A stretch of DNA of 64,000 nucleotides from Symbiodinium natans (taxonomy: Eukaryota; Sar; Dinophyceae; Suessiales; Symbiodiniaceae), in NCBI GenBank assembly GCA_905221605.1, contig CAJNDS010000036.1, positions 510,660 to 574,659 on the forward strand, written 5' to 3'. Each line of letters opens with the position of its first letter. Positions within the stretch are counted from its first letter, which is position 1. Made by a program: the position numbers and the translations under genes. Positions 58,901 to 64,000 of this stretch are shown piece after piece. The notes beneath the pieces were generated by a model. It did not search any database. It had not been told where the DNA came from and was given only the letters and a program-made list of their open reading frames with translations.

Positions 58901-60783
58901 CTAAGCCCTAAGCCCCAAGCCCCAAGCCCTAAACCCTAAACCCTAAAATCGAAACCGTGAACCCCAAACCCGAAACCCTAAAATCCAGCCTCACCGCCGC
59001 CCGAGAAGGCCACGGGCTCGGAGACGTGCCGGACACGGCTTTGCGAGACCTGCTGTGGGGGCTTAGGGTTTAGGGTTTAGGGTTTGAGGTTTCGGGTTTA
59101 GGGTTTAGGGTTTAGGGTTTAGGGTTTAGGGTCTAGGGTCTAGGGTTTAGGGCTAATGGTTTAGGGTTTAGGATTAAGGTTTAGGGTTTCGGGCAGCTAC
59201 ATGGGCCCTTTGCATGGGCCCGTCATTTGGGAACCCTTCATATAACCTTTTTTTATGTACCCTATACAAACCAAGGGCCCATAGTTCACAACCCTTTGAG
59301 GAAGGTAAGGGGCCATGTACCGGCCCTTAAATGCGGGCGTTGAGGGCTTATTCCTGAACTTGGATTTCAGGGTTTAGGGTTTAGGGTTTAGGGTTTAGGG
59401 TTCAGGGTTTAGGGTTTAGGGTTCAGGGTTTAGGGTTTGGGCTTAGGGCGAAGGGTCTGGTTATCTCACACGGCCTGTCCAATAACCCCCAGCAGCACGA
59501 AGACGCTGAGATCTGCATCTGTTAATTTCGCCTCGTCCACGACCCATGTGGGTCTTGTTTTCTATGTGCCTATGCCCGGTGGCTGAGTTCCTCAGTATAA
59601 GCATGTCTTCGCCAGCTTGGGGTCTAGAATTTAGGGCTTCGGGTTCAGGGCTTAAGGGTTAGGGTTTACAGCTTAGGGTTTAGGGTGCCCGAAGCCCTCG
59701 AAGCCTTAAACCCCAAACCTTACACTGAATTCAAGCCTCTCCATCCGCTGTACCTTCAAAGCGCTAGAGCCCTGTAGCCTCAAACGGGCTTTGGGCTGTG
59801 GGCTTTTGGGGTTTAGGGTTAGAAGCAGAACCCCGAACACCTCTAGATTGGGAGAACAAAAAACCTCTAATTGAACCCCCTTAAAACACCCCAAACCCCC
59901 CAAAAGGCCCTGACCCCCCCCCCCTCCCCCCCGTTTTGGGGGGTTGGCGACTTTATAAGGAGACCTTAAACCCTCAGCCCTTATCAAGCCCTAAACCCTA
60001 AGCACTAAACCCTGGCGGGTCCACAACAGACCCGCGCAAAACTGTGGCCCCATCAGCAAACCTGAGTTAGGTCACAGCCTTTAGTGTTGAGAAATCAAGA
60101 ACTTCCAGCCATTTCTGCCCAGAAGAAGGTTTAACCTTCTCGGAACGGATTAGACGATGTAGACCATGGACATCATCATGCTTGGGCCATGGATGCTCTC
60201 TTCTCATCAGAGCAGAATAGACCATTGAAGACATCATGCTTGGACCCTGTATGCTCAGAACAGAGTAGACCATGGACGTCATCATGGTTGGGCCATGGCA
60301 GTGCAGAAAACATGTAGACCATGGACGTCATCATGCTTGGGCCATGGATGCTCTCTTCCCAGAACGGATTAGACTATGGACGTCATCATGGTTGGGCCAT
60401 GGATGCTCTCTTCTAACTATGGTGAAGCAAGCGTGTTATTTAGACCCAGGGCTGGGCAGAAGCGGATGCAAGCAAGACAGGGCTTAGTTTAGGACACGTC
60501 GAAAGTGCGAACTAGTGCAAAAACCCACAAATACCAGTGTAGTCTACGGATGCCCAAAAAATTGCAGGAAATTTTAGATAAAAATTGCGGGAATGAGGTG
60601 ATGGGCGAAACCCAGGAAACATCGGTATTTACAGGGGATTGTGAGGGCAACAGAACTAAACTGCCGAAAAAGCGTGGGTCTGTTATGGCCCCGCCTAGCA
60701 CTAAACACTAAACCCGAAACCCTAAACCCTAAACCAAGCACCTGAAACTGGTCTTCCAGCGCGGACGACTGCGCCGTCAGCGC
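40330..60783 (-). CDS. ABC half-transporter resembling subfamily D (gene span, partial)
   Basis: A split minus-strand gene. Exons at 60742-60783, 58995-59041 and 58163-58220 give ALTAQSSALEDQFQ, SRVRHVSEPVAF and AEVERQRMEEHFERYA, matching the stretch of peroxisomal ABCD proteins around the E-x-I-A-F-x-G-G motif. Exons from 42808 down form the ATPase domain: Walker A GPNGAGKT (joined from two exons), Q-loop VPQRPYLAPG, signature LSGGEQQRLALSRAL, Walker B FALLDECTS. ABCD proteins carry acyl-CoA-type substrates across the peroxisomal membrane as dimers; membership in that subfamily rests on PQRPY and DECTS. The switch histidine is glutamine (TMSQRL). The N-terminal transmembrane exons and several linker exons were not found. 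A 6.6-kb retrotransposon lies in an intron. It could be a functional gene or a transporter with altered catalysis. Confidence 0.72.
40632..40874 (-). CDS. ABC transporter exon: Q-loop and signature motif
   Basis: The frame begins VPQRPYLAPGCLGDQVTYPK and ends EEVLSGGEQQRLALSRALFH then QP. It is the longest and clearest exon of the gene. The acceptor is CCAAG|GTACCA, which coincides with the end of a T3 element. Confidence 0.85.
40874..41050. mobile_element. T3-family element with an AT-repeat centre, filling most of an intron
   Basis: The ends CCTTGGTCGCCCAGTAACC and GGTACCACTGGGCCCCCAAGG are inverted. An (AT)n block covers about 40939-40999. It abuts the Q-loop exon on one side and lies within about 31 bases of the previous exon on the other, so the intron is nearly identical with the element. 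Confidence 0.78.
41081..41146 (-). CDS. ABC transporter exon: second half of Walker A
   Basis: The frame begins AGKTALARVLLGLWNTSGRD, then MQ. The acceptor CCCCAAG|GCC completes the P-loop with the exon at 41493. The frame stays open for about 10 more codons to 41052, so the donor may be later. Confidence 0.8.
41302..41454. mobile_element. T1-family inverted-repeat element in the Walker A intron
   Basis: GTGGAAGGTTCAAAGGGTAG and GAACTACCCATGAACCTCCA are inverted; the centre carries two direct copies of GCCTACCTAGGGTTAG. Confidence 0.65.
41493..41534 (-). CDS. ABC transporter exon: first half of Walker A
   Basis: The frame reads VDKGAPILITGPNG and stops at GGG|GTCGGC, a GT donor. Joining to the exon at 41146 gives GPNGAGKT. 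At 42 bases it is one of two micro-exons in the gene. Confidence 0.78.
42706..42808 (-). CDS. ABC transporter exon: first strands of the ATPase domain
   Basis: The frame contains AVRNLTLATPNRVTLAEGLT then FQ, matching the first strands of ABCD-type ATPase domains. It ends CAG|GCGCGC, so the donor is GC; joined to the next exon it reads FQVDKG in frame. Confidence 0.7.
42950..43230. repeat. Decayed tandem repeat, unit near 27 bases (GGCATACCCGACACTTATTT)
   Basis: About ten diverged copies of GGCATAYCCRACACTTATTY run from about 42990 to 43225, with unit lengths of 22-33 bases. No telomere-like units are inside. Its translation on the minus strand is a repeated VGYA-type peptide, taken as incidental. 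Confidence 0.75.
43231..43762. other. Unique sequence without recognised features
   Basis: Ordinary base composition and almost free of telomere-like repeats. The open frames are short and unconvincing on both strands. Confidence 0.4.
43763..44041 (-). CDS. Unrecognised coding-like exon or ORF fragment
   Basis: After a possible acceptor CCCTAG|AGCC at 44041 the frame runs about 92 codons to a stop at 43763. It includes RLNVDGEPVSAQAGVVLSTI and NATISQALCRDLKTGETRNG and then VVRASNGVKKRGWKVLPLL. Composition is balanced and the right flank is TTTAGGG-like. No family was recognised; it does not fit the ABC transporter. It could be an exon of another gene or a mobile-element remnant. Confidence 0.35.
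   Translation of the reverse strand, partial: PRASKPARTVRLNVDGEPVSAQAGVVLSTIASTVGNATISQALCRDLKTGETRNGLVVRASNGVKKRGWKVLPLLNQHVAGLIAGKPLSLCK
44064..46626. other. Intronic telomere-like repeats and AT-rich filler
   Basis: CCCTAAA blocks, a 30-base C run (about 44419-44448) and a unique segment at 46130-46470 whose open frames are not convincing. A worn T3-like copy may lie at about 45464-45560 (CCTAGGAATAAAATTGGTGC start); a relative starts at 39606. Confidence 0.4.
46627..46690 (-). CDS. Probable ABC transporter linker exon
   Basis: The frame reads MDSRATRLLELREAVSEGK, resembling the helix between the membrane domain and the ATPase domain of ABCD proteins (pattern T-A-R-V-x-E-L). Position and strand fit. 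Confidence 0.45.
47473..47625. repeat. Interstitial TTTAGGG array
   Basis: About 21 heptamers with one GGGTTTGAGGCTTA interruption. Confidence 0.9.
49010..49160. repeat. CCCAAAA heptamer array
   Basis: About 20 units of an AAAACCC variant that lacks the T of the telomere unit, in an almost pure block from 49060. Confidence 0.92.
49486..49590. repeat. Split direct repeat B2 (105 bases)
   Basis: Identical to 49835-49939. It begins AACACACACACAACCC and is the 3' end of the element in its own orientation. Confidence 0.92.
49655..49834. repeat. Split direct repeat A2 (180 bases)
   Basis: Identical to 55888-56067 and directly abutting the B1 repeat at 49835. This junction is what a circular intermediate would carry. 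Confidence 0.92.
49835..49939. repeat. Split direct repeat B1 (105 bases)
   Basis: Identical to 49486-49590. It lies 106 bases beyond the end of the RT-RNase H ORF. Confidence 0.92.
50046..52430 (-). CDS. Reverse transcriptase - RNase H of the retrotransposon
   Basis: A 794-residue frame. The RT palm is visible as LCFDVRGAH (residues 322-330, first catalytic Asp) and YVDDGILLVP (391-400, Y-x-D-D). The fingers region includes RLIGDGSVSGAN (277-288). RNase H follows at about 615-770 with likely catalytic Asp in AADAF (623), Glu in FEALAQLAL (681), Asp in CDNQAV (713) and SHIAGVRNCIADQLSRG (752-768, containing the last Asp). There is no protease or integrase, consistent with the DIRS order. The first 200 residues are unassigned. 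It starts 51 bases after the end of the Gag-like frame, so separate initiation, recoding or splicing would be needed. Another in-frame ATG further in cannot be excluded as the start. Confidence 0.9.
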   Translation of the reverse strand: MKSASAYSEVTPHLPDRSGVFPISVPDTVCEAALCPVPRHCTAQPAKTVSSAPDVIQSVPAWDHQPRLHIPDGGGNGSSAAWHSPLVARDHFRGLRQMFGSLVVEWGLVGRLRSLLDSASADCLFSADEIGKLRNCLVEFVCAKGFPCTAAIAEFQPLLLDVWEALCKMTGDIDSILPSVLREGVPTGVLQPIPPSGVWDPVEAAEPTLPEELLVHLEPWRSGSEDPALTRKLLQKDIDAGHLFEVVGGESAARSRWGKNLAAGKLGVVHAAGKNPRLIGDGSVSGANAMCLILEKVHLPTLHSLQRFLSSAPPGSCWTALCFDVRGAHKLVTVREAERGFSCFVLEGKWYCYRFCYFGCRWAAYWFSRLGGMLVRFLHQFVRIPHGLMLYVDDGILLVPSSVAPLVAATSVMFLCSLGIPLSWEKLKFSQQLSWIGWRFQFDSFTAVLPEAKAEKCVGLLQPLLRSGVKMLRKDVERVIGLLLWFTCGAFWLRPWLQSFYALLHKPLTTCRLLTLEQFGDLLDHLSDRLVVHGSVPCCDILDGWKLHSVNNTVVRSLDAPALQCPRVKGGQVSVVFFEYGSRFVRPNSDCAFAAKLFLRSVSERVQIPLVIAPACPTVCAADAFATRDRAGIGGFWLPADAAGDMSQARWFSMLFSAADLPTWFHCEGGSGLQGCIAAFEALAQLALVVLRVRESGVLPEGFCLVQFAQLCDNQAVTACSVKLLSMHKPLCFVLQALGYWACRCHFQLQVSHIAGVRNCIADQLSRGIVPASLSPSNRLVPDTDQLLRAPWES
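52482..53753 (-). CDS. Gag-like protein with CCCH finger and CCHC zinc knuckle
   Basis: A 423-residue frame. The C-terminus has C-x7-C-x6-C-x3-H (residues 386-405) followed at once by C-x2-C-x4-H-x4-C (407-420), a CCCH finger joined to a zinc knuckle, a combination also seen in other DIRS/Ngaro ORF1 proteins. Before it lies a basic, proline-rich stretch (330-380). A hydrophobic N-terminal portion could be avoided by starting at Met23 (MGDDSKW), which looks a more natural start. The expected role is binding the element RNA in a capsid-like particle. It lies between the recombinase and RT genes. Confidence 0.82.
   Translation of the reverse strand: MSASTGACDWLFVPACCCLRGAMGDDSKWLESLGATGVPDSILKKVSSSYCSLQVFAHSFDEKAHLDLFAHSLLKEAKLVPEEAADVTWKFHPVLGSLRALWVKARASIAAGPLPAAGSLPPAPFPPAAPALNASSLLSLGVPQQRLNTAERDKLKRAFEKSYSGVVLAPSTLPGLSFLQCVQSQCASKSWEWLCWKRVLSEENVGQIKDRKRGSQPLEVADLLAHAAGLVHDELDIDLGGSAYRVEKLLTVRSHAYCMCGAGHLSSWGLYTQAFMALYTKKPPEGFRAPNIQEAEEADKCAMCAVFELAFEGSSLDDAFATVVTDRGMLRGLLVPQPRVIKGPNKPTPTLKDPRQPPPPPTPKGPKRKNQNTELAPAKRVKNAFCNAFQEGKCSRSADDCRFLHKCNVCFSDSHGGGTCPKK
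54046..55857 (-). CDS. Tyrosine recombinase of the retrotransposon
   Basis: The open frame runs from 55968, but the start is placed at the ATG at 55857 (MERPRRRV), since the first 37 residues are Cys-rich and partly encoded by the terminal repeat. Counting from 55968, the catalytic set is Arg304 in WGSLRWSD, His410 and Lys413 in LHSLKTT, His435/His436 in GHHR and Tyr448 in RYGRND: the R-H-x-x-K/R-H-Y pattern of phage-type integrases. An N-terminal SAM-like region (about 120-260) with RRHISGWKRWLQFC precedes it. An acidic tail (about 515-560) and a Cys/His cluster ECAHPNC (564-570) follow and are unassigned. The protein would insert a circular cDNA without target duplication. Confidence 0.9.
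   Translation of the reverse strand: MERPRRRVTASPYSLDNLGMGVPRPIRRSTTSRSSTMQGMELAFAGAVVSPGVQDSVLRAPKIPHELPGAAAGESCLRDHEKQDRLMLASTLAKFCIHLGGAEGSSVLVAMGTCVSVNDIAPLFCDRAPSTLRRHISGWKRWLQFCSALEWSAASPSLTQVVDFVKSLSEGVRSDRGRLRAKSASGVLAAMKFVAYKLQLSMLHASLTNPLVQAWSRQGMWDSMPVKEAVPLPLWVVRNLELATMQDLGDGEWVVLCCLLMIWGSLRWSDAQRMDLSSICSSRGEVRGWCWRTKSSPRGMPFGVLSKGCTGCNWGARFYDRVCQLRSQFPKRDFLVGSFDKPIGYSCMLAQLRRCLVHFGGVPREHVHMFTLHSLKTTVLAWALQLQVAEPEKAAQGHHRFNGTARCVPRYGRNDIIPAIRCQSKVIGAIAGGWVPSTPLNRGCMTLEEAESFFARAQAAATMPKPSDAPCEACSDTGDEDEDEVEEEGEESISEPQRMCSPGSSSSDTDNAISSEDESVASGSEHECAHPNCAGVWIVNGSSGYFHRAVKIDVEDSRLVLANWRLACRPSLALRDFYSLSQDDPQFAGFSPCQHTGCFGQTQ
55888..56067. repeat. Split direct repeat A1 (180 bases), 5' end of the element
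   Basis: Identical to 49655-49834. In element orientation it precedes the recombinase gene and probably carries the promoter; no TATA-like motif is clear. Confidence 0.92.
56068..56420. other. T-rich low-complexity flank of the retrotransposon
   Basis: Degenerate ACTTGTGCTTATACTTG-type repeats; the left flank at 49460-49485 (TTATACTTTTCTTATACTTA) looks like the same sequence, so the element interrupted one low-complexity tract. The leucine/phenylalanine-rich frame here is not a gene. Confidence 0.65.
56966..57087. repeat. Interstitial TTTAGGG array
   Basis: About 17 perfect heptamers. Confidence 0.92.
57494..57548 (-). CDS. Possible ABC transporter exon
   Basis: The frame GFHVMLEFIHSAQHGLPLGH resembles the ABCD transmembrane stretch that follows the E-x-I-A-F motif (Y-x-V-M-L-E-x-F). 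The match is short but falls in the expected order. Confidence 0.35.
57590..57845. repeat. (TACTAT)n and (TTA)n microsatellite
   Basis: A TTA/GTT trinucleotide lead-in (57590-57640), about 22 pure TACTAT hexamers (57648-57782) and a degenerate ATT-rich exit. Long frames of alternating I/V, I/T or Y on either strand are translations of the repeat. Confidence 0.95.
58163..58220 (-). CDS. ABC transporter exon
   Basis: The frame reads SLAEVERQRMEEHFERYARS, following the G-G of the previous exon as H-E-V-E does in ABCD proteins. The acceptor is CCAAAG|TCC and the donor CGCA|GTAAACC. Confidence 0.58.
58995..59041 (-). CDS. ABC transporter exon with the S-E-x-x-A-F-x-G-G motif
   Basis: The frame reads SRVRHVSEPVAFSGG and ends at GGCGGC|GGTGAGG. 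It corresponds to the EAA-like segment of ABCD half-transporters that contacts the ATPase domain. Confidence 0.62.
59044..60140. other. Intron of the ABC gene
   Basis: TTTAGGG blocks, an inverted pair around GGGCCC at 59210-59330 and a non-repetitive stretch at 59460-59620. The last contains the open minus frame WVVDEAKLTDADLSVFVLLG, which did not fit the exon order and is left unassigned. Confidence 0.4.
60150..60420. repeat. Short tandem repeat, unit 47-60 bases (TAGACCATGGACGTCATCAT)
   Basis: Copies start at about 60159, 60219, 60266, 60315 and 60370. Each has CATCATGSTTGGGCCATGG, a palindromic CCATGG, and most have ATGCTCTCTTC. Neighbouring copies differ by a few bases and by length. Confidence 0.85.
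60742..60783 (-). CDS. ABC transporter micro-exon
   Basis: A 42-base exon ALTAQSSALEDQFQ with a GGCAG acceptor and a CAG|GTGCTT donor. Joined to the 58995-59041 exon it continues into SRVRHVSEPVAF, as the family does. Confidence 0.55.
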
Positions 60784-61168
60784 CTGCCAGGATCCAGTGG
60801 AAAGCGCAAAGGTGGGTTTGCTTTCTCACTTATGGGGGTTTGGGTTGGCTTTAGTGGTTTAGGGTTTGGGGTTTTGAGGTTTTAGGGTTTGAGGGTTTAA
60901 GGGTTTAGGGTTCTAGGGTTTTGGGTTTACGGTTTGGGGTTGGGCATTTAGGTTTGCGGGTTTGGGGCTTTAGGGTGTAGCTGTGGGGGCTTTGGGGTTT
61001 GGGGTTTTGAGTCAATGCTTTGGGCCCCTTCCGGGCACCCAAATTTGGGGTTCTTGGTTAGAGCTTCGGGCTCGGGATTTATGGTTTCATGAAGGCTTTT
61101 CAGGGTTCAGGAAGTGCCCTAAACCCTGAACCCGCGGTTCAGGGGCCGAGGGTGAAGGGAGTCTAGGA

Positions 61169-61298
61169 CACCCTAAACCCTAAACCCTAAACCCTAAACC
61201 CTAAACCCTAAACCCTAAACCCTAAACCCTAAACCCTAAACCCTAAACCCTAAACCCTAAACCCTAAACCCTAAACCCTAAACCCTAAACCCTAAACC
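61169..61298. repeat. Interstitial CCCTAAA array
   Basis: About 18 perfect heptamers. Confidence 0.92.
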
Positions 61299-61719
61299 TC
61301 GAGCTTCGGGTGTGGAATTTCGGCTTCCAGGGTGTCGGCCTCAGGGTTCGGCCCGAGCCCCGAAGCCCTAACGGCACCCTAAACCCCAAAGGATGAGGGT
61401 TTAGGGTCTAGGGTTTAGGGTTTAGGGTTTAGGGTCTAGGGTTTAGGGTTTAGGGTTTGGGGTTTAGGGTTTAGGGTTTAGGGTCTAGGATTTAAGGTTC
61501 AGGGTTTAGGGTCCTTGAAAGTCCTAAAGGTTCAGGAATTAAGGTTTAGGGTTTAGGGTTGTGCGGTTGTTTTGGGTTCAGGGTTTAGGGTCTCGGCTCA
61601 AGCGGCGCAAATTCTTTCTTGGGACTTCAGGGTGATCGTAGGGCCTGACCCCAAGACCCAGTTTGCCTGCGGAACATGCCTCTGCAGCCCAGCACAGCAA
61701 AAAAGTTTCGGTGTTTAGA

Positions 61720-61850
61720 CCCTAAACCCTAAACCCTAAACCCTAAACCCTAAACCCTAAACCCTAAACCCTAAACCCTAAACCCTAAACCCTAAACCCT
61801 AAACCCTAAACCCTGAACCCTGAACCCTGAACCCTGAAATCCTAAACCAC
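61720..61850. repeat. Interstitial CCCTAAA array ending in CCCTGAA variants
   Basis: About 13 perfect units followed by four consecutive CCCTGAA units. Confidence 0.9.
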
Positions 61851-61949
61851 ACGAGCAGCAGCTTCACGGCTTTGAGTCTGTCCGGGGCTGTTTTCCATCG
61901 ATTCCTACACTTTTTGCTGGTAAAGACTGCACCTCAGCCCTGGGTCCGG

Positions 61950-62270
61950 AGAATTCGGGTTTAAGGGTTAAGGGTTAAGGGTTTAGGGTTAAGGGTCTAG
62001 GGTTAAGGGCTTTAGGGTTTAGGGCTTTAGGGTTTAGGGTTTTGGGTTTAGGGTTTTGGGTTTAGGGTTCAGGGTTCAAGGTTCAGGGTTTAGGGTTTAA
62101 GGGTTCAGGGTTTAGGGTTTAGGGTTTAGGGCTTTAGGGTTTAGGGCTTTAGGGTTTAGGGTTTAGGGTTTAGGGCTTTAGGGTTTAGGGTTTAGGGTTT
62201 AGGGTTCAGGGTTCAGGGTTCAGTGTTCAGGGTTCAGGGTTCAGGGTTCAGGGTTTAGGGTTTAGGGCCC
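61950..62270. repeat. Mixed TTTAGGG, TTAAGGG, TTCAGGG, TTTTGGG array
   Basis: Over 300 bases of variant blocks: TTAAGGG first, then GGGCTTTA-spaced units, then seven TTCAGGG units near 62200-62255. Confidence 0.9.
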
Positions 62271-62439
62271 TTCTTGAAGCTTCAGGGGTACTTGTTCAGT
62301 AGGGCTCAGGGTTCTGGGTTTGGGGTTTTGGGCTCGTACATGACTTGGGTTTACGGTTGGGGACTACTTGAAGGTTTACGAGGACCTACAAGTAGGGACA
62401 TAAACAGGCAAGCGGCACTGATAAGCCTCAAGGCCCCTA

Positions 62440-62829
62440 CAATCCTAAGTGTTCTCTCTGCTTCTCTTCGTGGTTCTGTACCAGTCTTCTCCGCTCCATC
62501 TCTTTGAAACCAGGACCATTGAGGAGAAACTTCAATCTTCTCGCTGCCAGACTCTTCGTGCCGAGGTCTGCTGGATTCAGCTTTGTTCCTACAGGATGAA
62601 TGCTGAACAAACCATTCTTGCTCACTTCCTGTAGCCACAGAAAACGCGTCTGTATGTGCTTCGCCTTTCCGAGGCCTTGTCTATGCATCATTCCTCTTGC
62701 GGCTGACGAGTCCGTGCGTGCTTTCAGATGCACACGCTTCCCGCTGCAAAATTCAAGGCTTGCTCTCATGCCAAGGGCTTCCGACACGCCGGCACTCAAG
62801 GCTTTGAACCCGCCTTCTCCTGACCTAGA
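62440..62829 (-). pseudogene. Copia-type retrotransposon relic (RNase H end of Pol)
   Basis: The minus frame from about 62829 reads SGEGGFKALSAGVSEALGMR, then TDSSAARGMMHRQGLGKAKH, IQTRFLWLQEV and GTKLNPADLGTKSL. This is the C-terminal RNase H of Ty1/copia Pol (S-x-x-S-E-A-E-F and D-S-x-A-A-R blocks, then N-P-A-D-L-x-T-K). Two acidic positions of the usual SGEAEF block are changed to G, and the frame stops at 62437. No RT, integrase or LTR is seen in the flanks, which return to telomere-like repeats. It is a truncated relic, or the 3' end of an element whose remainder was replaced. Confidence 0.78.
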
Positions 62830-63324
62830 ACCCTGAACCCTAAGCCCTCAGCCCTAAACCCGAGACCCTAAACCCGAAACCCTACAACTCCAAGCAAAGG
62901 CCCCTTGGTCTCACCAAAGAGCTGACTGACGCGCTACGGTCGAGGGCAAAGGTCAAGCAACCCAAACCCTTGCCCTTAAGGTTGTGGCCCATGAAGGGTT
63001 TAGGGTTTGGGGCTTGGGGGCCTAGACCCAAAATCCTGAAAGGCAAGTGCCTTGATGTTCGGCATCCAGTACGTTCGGACCTTGCCGAAGCAGGGATGGG
63101 TGTTTGAGGGCCGTTTTTTGGTTGACAAACCCTACAGAATTTTGCGGGGCTTGCGCGGCACTGCTGCTACCAAGTGTCCCTAGTATGGGCCACTTGATGA
63201 ATATTGAATCGCTTGTGTTTCTATTCATGCCAAACAAGGACAGAACCCGAGACTTCAGAACCACGAACAAAGGTAACCCTAAACCCTAAAACCCTGAAAC
63301 CCTAAAACCCTAAAACCCTAGAAC

Positions 63325-63400
63325 CCTATAACCCTATAACCCTATAACCCTATAACCCTATAACCCTATAACCCTATAACCCTATAACCCTATAACCCTA
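63325..63400. repeat. Pure (CCCTATAA)n array
   Basis: About nine octamers of a TA-inserted variant between CCCTAAAA and CCCTAAA units. Confidence 0.93.
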
Positions 63401-63543
63401 AACCCTAAACCCTAAACTGCAAGGGGGGAACAGAACAGCCTTCGACTCGCCTAGGGCGCTTTATAGGTTTAGGAGTTTGGGGCGTGGCCCCTTGGAACCC
63501 CCCCCTTGCACCTAAACCATAGACTACATGCAAAGACAGGATT

Positions 63544-63644
63544 AGGGTTTAGGGTTTAGGGTTTAGGGTTTAGGGTTTAGGGTTTAGGGTTTAGGGTTTA
63601 GGGTTTAGGGTTTAGGGTTTAGGGTTTAGGGTTTAGGGTTTAGG
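63544..63644. repeat. Interstitial TTTAGGG array
   Basis: About 14 perfect heptamers. Confidence 0.92.
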
Positions 63645-63949
63645 ATGCAGCCTGATCATAATCGCTCTCCCGCTCACCAAACCGAGTTCACCTCAGGCAG
63701 GCAACACTGCGTCCTGCATCTTTCGTGTGGCGCGGAGAAGGTTCCGTGGCTGCGAGCGCGGCCTAAACCCCCCAAAGAACCCCATGAAGCAAATGCAACC
63801 CTAAGCCCTACACCCTAAACCCTTAACCCTTAAACCCCAATACCCCTAAACCTTAAACTCTCAACCCTTGAACCCTAACCCCTTACCCCTAAACCCATAA
63901 ACCCTGAAACCCCTAAACCCTCAAACCCCTCATACCCCTCAAACCCTAA

Positions 63950-64000
63950 AACCCTCAACCCTCAAACCCTCAAACCCTCAAACCCTCAAACCCTCAAACC
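63950..64000. repeat. (CCCTCAAA)n array running off the window
   Basis: At least five pure octamers at the window edge. Confidence 0.92.

Larger units (their letters stand above)
62890..64000. other. Right-end filler
   Basis: Unique stretches at 62900-62980, 63020-63270 and 63645-63770 have short frames without recognisable products. The remainder is telomere-like arrays. Confidence 0.4.

Noticed and set aside
59463..59545. Exon of the ABC transporter (WVVDEAKLTDADLSVFVLLG frame)
   Set aside because: It resembles the N-P-D-Q-R-I-T region, but that would have to precede the 60742-60783 exon, not follow it; the 60742 to 59041 join already fits the family.

Overview
The window looks like nuclear DNA of a dinoflagellate. 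The evidence is the plant/alveolate-type telomere heptamer TTTAGGG, present in hundreds of interstitial tracts on both strands; very gene-poor sequence in which tiny GC-rich exons are separated by long introns; a ubiquitin-like plus ankyrin protein of a style common in Symbiodiniaceae and relatives; a GC splice donor beside GT donors; a DIRS-order retrotransposon; and a relic of a copia-type pol. The species cannot be named from this sequence. The window does not look like a chromosome end: at base 1 the G-rich strand reads 5' to 3' on +, the wrong polarity for a left telomere.

Layout. 1-8 kb: telomere-like arrays, a 100-base N gap, short inverted-repeat elements and one isolated protein-kinase-like exon. 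7.4-8.5 kb: a 1.03-kb foldback element made of alternating purine/pyrimidine repeats around an AT-rich core. 8.5-26.1 kb, minus strand: a gene of about 20 small exons encoding an N-terminal ubiquitin-like domain followed by ankyrin repeats; start codon at 26082, probable stop at 8524. 26-40 kb: mostly degenerate telomere-like repeats and inverted-repeat elements with a few unassigned exon-like islands. 40.3-60.8 kb, minus strand: a second split gene for an ABC half-transporter resembling subfamily D (peroxisomal type), with a nucleotide-binding domain spread over five exons and a Walker A motif split by an intron. 49.5-56.1 kb: a complete-looking 6.58-kb tyrosine-recombinase retrotransposon with split direct repeats, lying between exons of the ABC gene. 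60-64 kb: a short tandem repeat, a copia RNase H relic and more telomere-like arrays.

The most striking pattern is in the introns. Nearly every recognisable exon has a CCCTAAA tract on its left and a TTTAGGG tract on its right on the + strand, so most introns start with TTTAGGG and end with CCCTAAA whichever strand is read. Each intron is thus bounded by inverted telomere-like repeats, the G-rich copy can itself offer a GT donor (GTTTAGGG), and short terminal-inverted-repeat elements (three families, called T1, T2 and T3 here) often lie inside. This resembles introner-type intron gain with telomere-like sequence as the terminal repeat. Exon ends below were read by eye from homology and AG/GT signals and may be off by several codons.
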